Shown: piece by piece, positions 8,616 through 16,756 of the stretch
Layout of the letters: each line of letters opens with the position of its first letter
Numbering within the stretch: the first letter of the stretch is position 1
Source of the DNA: Burkholderia sp. S171
Lineage (GTDB): Bacteria > Pseudomonadota > Gammaproteobacteria > Burkholderiales > Burkholderiaceae
DNA: 64,000 nt
Reading direction: 5' to 3'
NCBI RefSeq assembly: GCF_009766085.1
Contig: NZ_LMUF01000052.1
Location: 87,172 to 151,171, forward strand
Translations under genes and position numbers: made by a program
The notes under the pieces: generated by a model
What the model saw: the letters and a program-made list of their open reading frames with translations, nothing else
Databases searched by the model: none
Told to the model about the DNA's origin: nothing

Positions 8616-9676
8616 TGGCCGCGCTCATGACAGATGATCGCGACATCGGCGGCCCGGCCCAGCCGTTGCTGAGCGTCAAGAATGTGGTCCGGCATTTTCC
8701 GCTCGGCAACAAAGGGCTGCCGTTTCTAAAGGACGCGCGCAACGTGGTGCGCGCCGTCGACAACATCTCGTTCGATGTACTGAAGGGTGAGACCCTTGGC
8801 GTGGTCGGTGAATCAGGTTGCGGCAAATCCACCATGGCGCGGCTGATGATGCAACTGCTGCAGCAGGATAGCGGCGAACTTATCTTCGACGGCGAGACGG
8901 TCGGTTCCCGCGCCCTGCCCCTGCGTGAGTTTCGCCGTCAGGTGCAGATGGTGTTCCAGGACAGCTTCTCGTCGCTCAATCCACGCATGACGATTGAAGA
9001 TTCGGTCGCGTTCGGCGCAACGGTTCACGGCGTCTCGCAGAAAGACGCCATAGCGCGCGGACGCGACTTGCTCGCGCGCGTCGGGCTCGATCCCATAAGA
9101 TTCGCGGGACGTTACCCGCACGAGCTGTCGGGCGGTCAGCGACAGCGCGTGAATATTGCACGCGCGTTGGCGCTTGGTCCGCGCCTCGTGATTCTTGATG
9201 AGGCTGTTTCAGCGCTCGACAAATCCGTCGAAGCCCAGGTACTGAATCTGCTTGCGGATCTCAAGGCGGAATTCGGACTGACCTATGTCTTCATCAGCCA
9301 CGACCTGAACGTGGTGCGCTACATCTCGGACCGGCTGGTGGTGATGTACCTTGGCGAGATCGTGGAGATTGGCACTGCGGAGGACGTGTTCGCGCATGCG
9401 TTGCATCCGTATACGCGCGCCTTGCTCAACTCCATGCCGAGCGTCGATCCAACGCGCCGCACGACCGTCGCCCCGCTCTTCGGCGATCCGCCCAATCCTA
9501 TCGACCCACCCAGCGGCTGCCGCTTTCACACGCGTTGTCCGCAAGCACAGGACGTCTGCAGCAAACGCGTACCTGCTGTCTCCACGGTGGGTGGAGGACA
9601 AGTAACGTGCCTCGAATATGAGCCGGACAGCGGCTACGTTCCAATCTCGATTGCAGCTGCGCAGGAGGTCGCATGA
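8615..9676 (+). CDS. ABC transporter ATP-binding protein, DppF/OppF type
   Basis: Cytoplasmic ATPase subunit, 353 residues. Walker A is GESGCGKST at about residues 65-73, the signature is LSGGQRQRVNIARAL, and Walker B is ILDEAVSALD. A C-terminal oligopeptide-transporter extension (GCRFHTRCPQAQDVC) has clustered cysteines. ATG 8615 overlaps the permease stop by one base; longer in-frame upstream sequence is permease-coding. It sits before the DppD-type ATPase, the reverse of the usual D-F order. The two ATPases probably work as a pair. Confidence 0.94.
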   Translation: MAALMTDDRDIGGPAQPLLSVKNVVRHFPLGNKGLPFLKDARNVVRAVDNISFDVLKGETLGVVGESGCGKSTMARLMMQLLQQDSGELIFDGETVGSRALPLREFRRQVQMVFQDSFSSLNPRMTIEDSVAFGATVHGVSQKDAIARGRDLLARVGLDPIRFAGRYPHELSGGQRQRVNIARALALGPRLVILDEAVSALDKSVEAQVLNLLADLKAEFGLTYVFISHDLNVVRYISDRLVVMYLGEIVEIGTAEDVFAHALHPYTRALLNSMPSVDPTRRTTVAPLFGDPPNPIDPPSGCRFHTRCPQAQDVCSKRVPAVSTVGGGQVTCLEYEPDSGYVPISIAAAQEVA

Positions 9677-10698
9677 TGGACGCGAAGCCGGAGGTCAGCA
9701 TCAGCCTGCGTGACCTGAAGGTCCGCTTTATCACGCCCGGCCGGACGATCCACGCAGTCAACGGCGTCGACTTGGAAGTGGGACGCGGCGAGGTGGTCGC
9801 CTTGCTTGGTGAATCCGGCTCGGGCAAGAGTGTCACACTGCGCGCGATCATGCGGCTGCATTCCGAGAAGACTACGCAAATGGAGGGCGGACTCGACGTC
9901 GAAGGCCAGGACGTCCTGAACCTCTCGCGCCGGCAGCTCTCGGACCTGCGCGGCAAGATTGTATCGATGATCTTCCAGGAGCCCTTGCTCGCGCTTGATC
10001 CGGTCTACACGCTCGGTGCACAGATTGCGGAGATGGTGCGCCGGCATCAGAGGGTATCGAAGGCCGAAGCACGCAAGCGAGCACTGGCGTTATTCGAAAA
10101 GGTCCGCATTCCAAGTCCTGAACGTCGGCTGGATGCGTATCCGCACGAGATGTCGGGCGGCATGCGGCAGCGCGCGATGATCGCGCTGGCGTTGTCGTGC
10201 GAACCGCGTGTCCTGCTCGCCGACGAGCCGACTACCGCGCTCGACGCGACCGTGCAGATCCAGATCCTGTTGCTTCTGCGCGACCTGCAACAGGAACTGG
10301 GCCTGTCGATTGTGTTCGTTACGCACGACATAGGGGCTGCGACCGAGGTCGCGGATCGCATCGCGGTGATGTACGCGGGCCGGATCGTCGAGCAGGGGCC
10401 GGCGCTCGCGCTGCTGACCGAACCGCGGCATCCCTACACCATCGCGCTGCTCAAAGGCCGCACGCAAGGCGCCATGAAAAAAGGCGTCCGGCTGGAAACA
10501 ATTGGTGGTGCGCCACCCGACCTATCCGCGCTGCCGCCGGGCTGCGCATTCGCGCCGCGTTGCGCGCATGCGATCGACCGCTGCTTGCAAACACAGCCTG
10601 AAGAACGCTCGGTCGGTATCGCGCATTCGGCCCGCTGTATCCGGGTTGACGACATCGCCATGCTGCAACCGACGCCCGAAACTGCCCCCACCCACTAA
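9673..10698 (+). CDS. ABC transporter ATP-binding protein, DppD/OppD type
   Basis: Second ATPase subunit, 341 residues. It has Walker A GESGSGKS near residues 46-53, signature MSGGMRQRAMIAL, Walker B VLLADEPTTALD, and the C-terminal oligopeptide-transporter extension (GCAFAPRCAHAIDRC). Its ATG overlaps the stop of the previous gene (ATGA), and a strong AGGAGGT lies upstream. It completes the importer B-C-F-D. Confidence 0.94.
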   Translation: MMDAKPEVSISLRDLKVRFITPGRTIHAVNGVDLEVGRGEVVALLGESGSGKSVTLRAIMRLHSEKTTQMEGGLDVEGQDVLNLSRRQLSDLRGKIVSMIFQEPLLALDPVYTLGAQIAEMVRRHQRVSKAEARKRALALFEKVRIPSPERRLDAYPHEMSGGMRQRAMIALALSCEPRVLLADEPTTALDATVQIQILLLLRDLQQELGLSIVFVTHDIGAATEVADRIAVMYAGRIVEQGPALALLTEPRHPYTIALLKGRTQGAMKKGVRLETIGGAPPDLSALPPGCAFAPRCAHAIDRCLQTQPEERSVGIAHSARCIRVDDIAMLQPTPETAPTH

Positions 10699-10705
10699 CA
10701 ACGAC

Positions 10706-11887
10706 ATGACACCAGATCTAGCCTCCTACCGCGCTTTCGTACCCTATCCCGATCATCCAGTACCCCATGCGGCGACCGGCCCGCTCACGGGCCTGACGCT
10801 CGGCGTAAAGGACATCTTCGATGTGGCCGGCTACCCCACCGGCTGCGGCAACCCGCACATGCTGGCCATGTCCGGTATCAAGACGGCCAACGCGCCGGTT
10901 GTCGACGCCCTGCTCGCAGCCGGCGCCGCCTTCGCCGGCAAGACCTATACGGAGGAACTCGCGTTCTCGATGACCGGCAAGAACGCACATTTCGGCGCAC
11001 CACGCAATGGCGCCGCGCCGGACCGCGTGACCGGCGGATCGAGTTCGGGGTCGGCGTCGGCGGTATCGAATGGACTGTGCGATTTCGCGCTCGGCACCGA
11101 CACTGGTGGCTCGGTCCGCGCGCCGGCAAGCCATTGCGGCCTGATTGGCTTGCGGCCGACCCACGCGCGCGTGTCGCTCGACGGCTGCATGCCGTTGTCA
11201 CCTGGGTTCGACACCTGTGGCTGGTTCGCGCGCGACATCGAAACATTTGCACGCGTGGGCAACGTGTTGCTCGGCGAAGATACAACGACGCTCCCATCAA
11301 CGCCGCAAGCCTGCTTGCCGCGCGAGGTGCTGGCCGGACTGCCTGAACCGGTGGTAAAGGTTTTCTTCGCGACACTCGACCGTGTCAAGACGTGCTTCGG
11401 ATCGATAGAAAGCGTCGACATCATGACGCCCTCCACCGACGCGCTCTACTGGGCGTTTCGCTACGCCCAGGGATTCCAGGCGTGGCAAAGCCAGGGTGAA
11501 TCGATCGAACGATTCGACTTGCAGCTCGGCCCGGGCGTGCGCGAACGCTTCGCATGGTCACGTACGGTCACGCCGGCACAGAACGAGGACAGTGAACGCG
11601 TACGCGAGGAATTCCGTGCAAACTTGGTGAGCCTGCTCGACGGCGGGCGCATTATTCTAATGCCCACGATGCCCGGCGTTGCACCGCTGCTGACAGACAC
11701 GGACGAAGCGCTGGATGCGTATCGTAACCAGGCGATCAGGATGCTGTGCGTCGCGGGACTCAGCGGATGCCCGCAGCTCTCGCTGCCGTTGATGCAACTC
11801 GCCGGCGTGCCGCTGGGCTTCTCGCTGATCGGGCCGCCCGGCAGCGACAAAGGGTTGATTGAACTGGGCCGCATGCTGATGGCCTGA
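10706..11887 (+). CDS. amidase (amidase-signature family)
   Basis: Cytoplasmic amide hydrolase of 393 residues. The Ser-cisSer-Lys triad is visible: Lys35 in GVKDIFD, cis-Ser112 in GGSSSGS and the nucleophile Ser136 in TDTGGSVRAP. The protein is shorter than GatA (about 480) and matches the compact amidases that act on small amides. ATG 10706 begins 8 bp after the ATPase gene. Position in the importer operon suggests it hydrolyses the imported amide. The substrate is not recognisable from sequence. Confidence 0.92.
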   Translation: MTPDLASYRAFVPYPDHPVPHAATGPLTGLTLGVKDIFDVAGYPTGCGNPHMLAMSGIKTANAPVVDALLAAGAAFAGKTYTEELAFSMTGKNAHFGAPRNGAAPDRVTGGSSSGSASAVSNGLCDFALGTDTGGSVRAPASHCGLIGLRPTHARVSLDGCMPLSPGFDTCGWFARDIETFARVGNVLLGEDTTTLPSTPQACLPREVLAGLPEPVVKVFFATLDRVKTCFGSIESVDIMTPSTDALYWAFRYAQGFQAWQSQGESIERFDLQLGPGVRERFAWSRTVTPAQNEDSERVREEFRANLVSLLDGGRIILMPTMPGVAPLLTDTDEALDAYRNQAIRMLCVAGLSGCPQLSLPLMQLAGVPLGFSLIGPPGSDKGLIELGRMLMA

Positions 11888-11913
11888 AGCCGTCCAACAT
11901 TGGAGGAAAGCGC

Positions 11914-12198
11914 ATGACCCGAACACCGGCAGTCCCTACGCAACAGGTATTAACCGATCGCGCGATCGTCACCGAATGGCGATTCGCACCGGGCACCGAG
12001 ACCGGTTGGCATGTCCATGGGCACGACTACATTGTCGTTCCGCAAACCAACGGGGAACTCCTGCTTGAAACTAAAACAGGCAATCGGGTTTCCGAGTTGC
12101 ATGCCGGGCAGAGTTATGCCGGCTTGAAGGGCGTTGAGCACAACGTCGTGAATGCCAGCGATCATGAAGTTGTGTTCGTCGAGATCGAGATCGTCTAA
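11914..12198 (+). CDS. small single-domain cupin protein
   Basis: A 94-residue cupin with a strong GGAGG ribosome-binding site. The first cupin motif is visible as GTETGWHVHGHDYIVVP and the second as GVEHNVVN. Two histidines of the HxH pair and a later histidine could bind a metal, though the usual Glu ligand is not obvious. It lies 26 bp after the amidase and ends the operon. Its role is unknown; small cupins beside amidases may be isomerases, sensors or accessory proteins. Confidence 0.85.
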   Translation: MTRTPAVPTQQVLTDRAIVTEWRFAPGTETGWHVHGHDYIVVPQTNGELLLETKTGNRVSELHAGQSYAGLKGVEHNVVNASDHEVVFVEIEIV

Positions 12199-12227
12199 GA
12201 GCCCAAGCGGAGCGCGATGCCGGCAAG

Positions 12228-12496
12228 CTAGTTGGCAAGGTGGACGCGCTCGGCAACCGGTTTTAGCGACATCAGGATCTCGCGCAAATGGGCGCGCATG
12301 GCTTCCTCGGCCCCATCGGCATCATGCGCTTTTAGTGCACTCACAATCCGCGCATGCTGCTTGATCAGCAATTCAAGCGGCGAGACTTCCGGCAGGCTCA
12401 GATAACGCACGCGGTCCATTCGCGCCTTGATGTCCTGAATGGTGTCCCATGCCGCGACGCAGTCAATCGATTGCGCTATGAGGAAGTGAAAGCGTT
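12228..12496 (-). pseudogene. C-terminal half of a GntR/FCD regulator (truncated)
   Basis: On the minus strand, the last 85 or so codons match the C-terminal part of an FCD-type GntR regulator: FHFLIAQS, then LIKQHARIVSALKAHDADG and EEAMRAHLREIL, ending at the TAG at 12228. Upstream of about 12496 the frame stays open but no longer resembles a regulator; it is the antisense of the dehydrogenase fragment. The DNA-binding half and promoter are missing, so it cannot be functional. Confidence 0.75.
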
Positions 12497-13093
12497 TTGT
12501 CGATGCTGGCGGGGTTCGCGACCATCGATGAAGCAATCTCGTTCGCGCCGTTGCGCACTTTGATTCATTCGATGATGACGCACGAAATCGCACCGACCTT
12601 GAGTGTTCCCGTGTCGTTCGACCTGATGGCGTATCGCGATGCACTGCTCGAACGTTATGCGAATCCGGCGCTGAAACATCGCTGTCCGCAGATTGCCATG
12701 GATGGCAGTCAGAAGATTCCGCCGCGGCTTCTCGCGACCATTGCGGCGCATTTGGAGCGAGGTCAGTCAATAGTGCGGCTAGCACTTGGCGTTGCAGCGT
12801 GGTTCATTTTCTTGCGCGGACGCGCCGACGACGGCGCGACTTTCGCTATCAATGATCCCCTGGCCTCGCGCCTGACTGCGCTGGCGACTAACGCGGGTGA
12901 TGCGCCGGAAAGTCTTGTCGATGCAATGCTCGGTTGCAGCGATGTATGTAGTCCCGAACTTGCTTCGAACGACACGTTCCGGCGCGCGCTGATTGAAGCG
13001 GCTACGCAGTTGAGGGGCGGCGCGAGGGCGGCGATTGAAAACACCAACCGAAAGGCCGCCGAGATCAACTTTTCATCAAGGCAGAACCTCTGA
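12497..13093 (+). pseudogene. C-terminal half of a mannitol/fructuronate dehydrogenase (truncated)
   Basis: About 198 codons matching the C-terminal domain of the polyol-specific long-chain dehydrogenases (MtlD/UxuB family). Landmarks are EIAPTLSVPVSFDLMAYRDA, the catalytic-region KHRCPQIAMDGSQKIPPRLL (which holds the family Lys) and a typical helical end. The NAD-binding half (about 270 residues) is absent: homology starts abruptly near 12497, without a ribosome-binding site, exactly where the antisense GntR remnant ends. It overlaps the 3' end of the EamA gene by 18 bp. Confidence 0.8.
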
Positions 13094-14005
13094 AGCACGC
13101 GGGACGCTCACCACTACCGCCTTGCGCCAGCGAACTGTCGCCAGCATGGACGCCACGACAATCAAACCGCCGCCGACCCATGCAACAAGCGATATCTTTT
13201 CGCCCAGCCAAAACCATGCGAACAGCGCGCCGAACGCGGGTTCGCTTCCCATCAACAACGAAACGCGGGTCGGGCTACTGCGTTTGATCGCATAGTTCTG
13301 CGCGAAGAAAGCGAACAGCGTGCACGCAAAAACCAGATAAAACACGCTGCCCCAAAACGGCACGTGTCCCGCGAACGACGGCACGTGCTGCCACTGCTGC
13401 GGCGCGAACACGAGCGCCACGGCCGCACTACCGAACGCGACCACACCCGACTGCACCGCCGTCACTGACAAAGGGGGCAGCGTCGAGTCACGCATCACGC
13501 GTTTCGTCACACAGACATTCAGCGCACGCAACAAGGCGGCCAAGAGGATCAACGCATCGCCTCGATTCAACACGACCGCGCCGTCACCGGCAAGCAGCCA
13601 TGCACCAAACAGCGAGAGCACGACTGCCGCCCACTCAATTCGCCCCGGTCTGCGCTTGAGCAGCATCCACTCGACCAGCGGCGTCAGCACCACGCACAGG
13701 CTGATCAGAAACGCCGCATTAGCAGCGCGCGTCAGCAACACGCCAAAGGTTTCGCTCAAGAAAATTCCCAGCAGCAGCAAGCCTGCGATAAACACACCGC
13801 GCAGCGTGCGCGCGCCAGCATGACGCAAGCTTCGCAATGCAGGCGACAAAATGACGAACGTAATACCGAATCGCAGCGTGAGCAGGCCCAGCACCGGATA
13901 GAACACCAGCGCGCCCTTGACGATTCCGTAACTTGTTCCCCAGACCACCGCGACCACGAGCAGCATCAGGTCGGACAGTAAGAGCAGGCGGTCTTGCTTA
14001 GGCAT
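13076..14005 (-). CDS. EamA/DMT-family transporter
   Basis: Inner-membrane protein of 309 residues with about ten hydrophobic segments arranged as two EamA repeats (N-terminal VVWGTSYGIVKGAL; second half LLRALNVCVTKRVM). Relatives export amino acids or other metabolites (RhaT/YdcZ-like superfamily). It is transcribed divergently from the LysR gene at 14128, which probably regulates it. Substrate unknown. The 3' end overlaps the dehydrogenase remnant. Confidence 0.88.
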   Translation of the reverse strand: MPKQDRLLLLSDLMLLVVAVVWGTSYGIVKGALVFYPVLGLLTLRFGITFVILSPALRSLRHAGARTLRGVFIAGLLLLGIFLSETFGVLLTRAANAAFLISLCVVLTPLVEWMLLKRRPGRIEWAAVVLSLFGAWLLAGDGAVVLNRGDALILLAALLRALNVCVTKRVMRDSTLPPLSVTAVQSGVVAFGSAAVALVFAPQQWQHVPSFAGHVPFWGSVFYLVFACTLFAFFAQNYAIKRSSPTRVSLLMGSEPAFGALFAWFWLGEKISLVAWVGGGLIVVASMLATVRWRKAVVVSVPRASEVLP

Positions 14006-14127
14006 AGTCGGACCTCAGGAGATGAGTCCGTATTGTCGATCGTTGCACATGCGACGATAATCGGGTCGATGCGCACAGCCTTTATGTCGCAGATGCATTA
14101 ATCCTGCGCCCCACTCGCGATGGCCCA

Positions 14128-15054
14128 ATGAATCCAACAGAACTTTTTGCATTGCTGCCCGACATGGCCGTATTCGCTCGTGTCGTCGATGCCGGCAACT
14201 TTTCGGTGGCTGCGCGCCAGCTCGGCAGCACGCCGTCGACGGTCAGCCGCCAGATCAAGCGTCTTGAAGAAGCGCTGGCAACACGGCTGCTCGAGCGATC
14301 GACGCGCAAGGTGAAGGTGACCGAATCGGGCGAGCAAGTCGTTCGTTTCTGCCGCGACATTGTGAGCGCGGCGTCGGGCGCGGTGGATGCAGCCGGTTCA
14401 CTGGTCGGCCGGCCGCAGGGGAAAGTGAGTGTGAGCGCGCCAACGGCCTTTGCGAAAACGGTGATTCATCCGCTCGTGCCCGGCTTTTTGCGCACGTATG
14501 AGGAGGTCGATCTCCAGTTGCTTTACGCGGATCACGAAGTCGATCCGCTCGAGAATGATCTCGATCTCGTGATCCGGCTAACGGATCGTCCACCGCCCGG
14601 TCTGGCGGGACGGCGGCTTGGATCAGTGCGCTGGGTGTTGTGTGCATCGCCCGCGTATCTGCGTACGCGCGGCACGCCCAGGCACCCACGCGATCTCGCG
14701 CAGCACAACTGCCTCTATCTGGGCGAAACTGCCGACGACAACCGCTGGCGTTTTCGCCGTGGTACCGAGACGCAGACCGTAGAGGTAAGCGGTCGATATA
14801 TAGCGAATCATGCGGGCGCGCGGCTCGAAGCGGCACAGCAGGATTTCGGCATTGCGAGCCTGCCGGAATTCTCGGCTAGCGGAGCGTTAGAAAGTGGCGA
14901 ACTCGTACAAGTGCTCGCCGACTGGGACCTCGAAGCGCTCGCGTATGTAGGCTCGGTGTGGCTGTTGTATCCGCCGAATCGTTTTCTTCCGCCCAAGGTG
15001 CGGGCGTTAATCGATTATTTGGTCGAGCACATACACGAACACGACCGTAAGTGA
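14128..15054 (+). CDS. LysR-family transcriptional regulator
   Basis: Regulator of 308 residues with an N-terminal winged helix (about residues 12-70, STPSTVSRQIKRLEEALATR) and a LysR substrate domain of the CrgA/PP2 type (HPLVPGFLRTYEEVDLQL). It is divergent from the EamA-type exporter with 122 bp between starts, so regulation of that exporter is the simplest reading. The start at 14128 fits the usual LysR N-terminus. Confidence 0.92.
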   Translation: MNPTELFALLPDMAVFARVVDAGNFSVAARQLGSTPSTVSRQIKRLEEALATRLLERSTRKVKVTESGEQVVRFCRDIVSAASGAVDAAGSLVGRPQGKVSVSAPTAFAKTVIHPLVPGFLRTYEEVDLQLLYADHEVDPLENDLDLVIRLTDRPPPGLAGRRLGSVRWVLCASPAYLRTRGTPRHPRDLAQHNCLYLGETADDNRWRFRRGTETQTVEVSGRYIANHAGARLEAAQQDFGIASLPEFSASGALESGELVQVLADWDLEALAYVGSVWLLYPPNRFLPPKVRALIDYLVEHIHEHDRK

Positions 15055-15121
15055 CATTAGCTTGGTGTCTTGCGTAGCCTGGGTGTTTAAGCATGCGCGC
15101 TTAGGCCAGCAAGCTTCCGCG

Positions 15122-15772
15122 CTAAAAGGTGAGCCGCCCGAACAATTCATCGAATGGGACCATTACGTGCTGGCGAAATGCAGGGCGTAGCTGAAGCCGT
15201 TCATACCAGGCTTCTACATTAGGAACGACGGGCCGCTTGATATCCAGCTCGAAATAACGATACAGGTTGGACCCGACCGCAATATCGCCCAGGCTCAAAC
15301 TGTCTCCCGCAATGAAGGGCCGCTCGCCCAGCATACGGTCGAGCAGTTGAAAATACTGCGCGCAACGACCCAGGTTCTCTTCAATGCTCTTTGCATTGCG
15401 CAAAGCTTCCGGCGTCCGGTAAAAGCCCCAGAACACCCCCGTCAGAAAGGCTGGCTGCAAGGTGCTCTGAGACCAGTCCATCCAGCGGTCCGCCTGCGAC
15501 CGCTTAGCCGCGTCACCACTCCAGAAATGCGGGCTGCCATAACGCGCGGCGAGGTATCTCAAGATGCTGTGCGACTCCCACACAATTGTGCCGTCGCTGT
15601 CTTTAATGACCGGCACACGTCCGTGCGGATTCATGGCCAGGAACTCGGCGCTCTGCTGCAGGCCGAAGCTTCCTCCGGCTGGAATATGCTCATGTGGCAA
15701 ATCCAGCTCGCCGATCAACCACATCACCTTCTGAACGTTAGACGAGTTGCGTCGTCCCCAAACCTGAAGCAT
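15122..15772 (-). CDS. glutathione S-transferase family protein
   Basis: Cytosolic GST-fold protein of 216 residues. The N-terminal thioredoxin-like domain begins LQVWGRRNSSNVQKVMWL and has the conserved cis-Pro region (GRVPVIKD) and ESHSILRYLA. The helical C-terminal domain carries GDSLSLGDIAVGS. GGGGATATGCC precedes the ATG. The RNSSNVQK active-site region, Ser rather than Cys, fits theta-like or zeta-like GSTs. Isolated gene; substrate unknown. Confidence 0.9.
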   Translation of the reverse strand: MLQVWGRRNSSNVQKVMWLIGELDLPHEHIPAGGSFGLQQSAEFLAMNPHGRVPVIKDSDGTIVWESHSILRYLAARYGSPHFWSGDAAKRSQADRWMDWSQSTLQPAFLTGVFWGFYRTPEALRNAKSIEENLGRCAQYFQLLDRMLGERPFIAGDSLSLGDIAVGSNLYRYFELDIKRPVVPNVEAWYERLQLRPAFRQHVMVPFDELFGRLTF

Positions 15773-15833
15773 GGCATATCCCCTGAAGTTGGAAGCCGCT
15801 GTCCTTAGCGGTTCATTCTCCGCTCATTCATTC

Positions 15834-15863
15834 GTTAGCGGTTGGATAGGACCGACCGCTAAC
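15834..15863. repeat. inverted repeat between GST and DUF2917 genes
   Basis: GTTAGCGGT and ACCGCTAAC form a perfect 9-bp inverted repeat with a 12-bp spacer, in a 106-bp gap that contains several further TAGCGG/CCGCTA words. Lying at the 3' end of the minus-strand DUF2917 gene, it may act as a transcript-end hairpin. No T-run follows. Confidence 0.45.
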
Positions 15864-15878
15864 TCACCCGCTAAGCGA

Positions 15879-16268
15879 CTAGCGTGATCGCAATCGAGAG
15901 ATATCGGCAAGGTAATCTCTTAGCCGCTCGATCCACTTCACTAGCGGTCTGCGTGCGACAGCATACGCGCTGGTCAGCGAAATTTCCGCCGCTATGTTTG
16001 CGTCCGTGCTCAACCAGATGCGCTCGCCTCGCGTCACGCGAAGCACGTCACCCGTTTGCAACCAGTGGTCGTAGGGCGAGAAAATGCGCGTAACCCAGAC
16101 CCTTGCCGCTCCCACACGCAATTCGGAATCCGACCGCACGCGCCATGAGGCGGTTTGGCCCGGCTGTATAACAAAACGAATGACCATCTCCGGCGATCGC
16201 GCATGCGCTGACGCCGAGGTTCCGGGTGCTGCCCGAAAAACACACTGCTCGCTTGATTCAACCATCAT
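15879..16268 (-). CDS. DUF2917 domain protein
   Basis: A 129-residue protein with a DUF2917 core at about residues 28-93 (VIRFVIQPGQTASWRV, then RVWVTRIFSPYDHWLQTGD and GERIWLSTD). This is a small beta-rich domain common in Burkholderiales and of unknown function. Two adjacent ATG codons at 16268 and 16265 follow GGAG. A strong intrinsic terminator with its own short open frame lies between the probable promoter and this gene, suggesting control by attenuation. No signal peptide is seen. Confidence 0.75.
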   Translation of the reverse strand: MMVESSEQCVFRAAPGTSASAHARSPEMVIRFVIQPGQTASWRVRSDSELRVGAARVWVTRIFSPYDHWLQTGDVLRVTRGERIWLSTDANIAAEISLTSAYAVARRPLVKWIERLRDYLADISRLRSR

Positions 16269-16305
16269 CTTCTCCGTCGATTAAACCGAAAGACGGAGGC
16301 ACCAC

Positions 16306-16339
16306 AAAAAAAAGGCCCAACCGTTTTTCGGTAGGGCCT
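16306..16339 (-). terminator. intrinsic terminator-like hairpin in the DUF2917 leader
   Basis: On the minus strand, GGCCC-A/T-ACCG pairs with CGGT-(T)-GGGCC around a five-base loop and is followed directly by eight or more T residues. It stands about 40 bp upstream of the DUF2917 start codon, so it lies inside the leader rather than at the end of a known gene. A second hairpin with arms GTGTTTGC/GCAAACAC (16341-16377) is just upstream. Confidence 0.75.
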
Positions 16340-16364
16340 GGTGTTTGCGCATACTTACCTATTT

Positions 16365-16445
16365 CTAATGCAAACACGTCCCCGATGAAGCACCCCACAG
16401 GGCGTTCACTCGGTTAATAATTGCTACGGACGTGAGCTTTTGCAT
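16365..16445 (-). other. putative 26-codon leader open frame upstream of the terminator
   Basis: An ATG at 16445 opens a 26-codon frame that stops at TAG 16365, inside the first leader hairpin. A TTGACA box at 16481-16476 with a 17-bp spacer to a weak GACACT would place transcription start almost at this ATG, with no ribosome-binding site, so translation would be leaderless. The peptide is not rich in any one amino acid. A regulatory role is inferred only from the order promoter, small frame, hairpin, terminator, gene. Confidence 0.4.
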
Positions 16446-16756
16446 GGTATTGAGTGTCAGATATCGCTTGGCGCTTGTCAACAAATTTTAACTCTGGTTT
16501 AAATTCAAGCGCAACAACATATGGCGTTCCTAAGTGCCTAAGTGCGCCTGATATCCGCTAGCCAATGGCTTACGGCGGTGAGTTGAATTGACCTCGCATA
16601 CAATCGTCGTGAGTGGATCAATTTGGCCGAACTCGCTTGCTCGCTTGGTCAAGCCTTGCCATTCATTACACGGCATCCGCCACACGCGCATGACAGCAGT
16701 CGACTCGCCCGACATACACACACTCGCGTCGTCATGAGGCGCCAGCAAGGAGCGGT

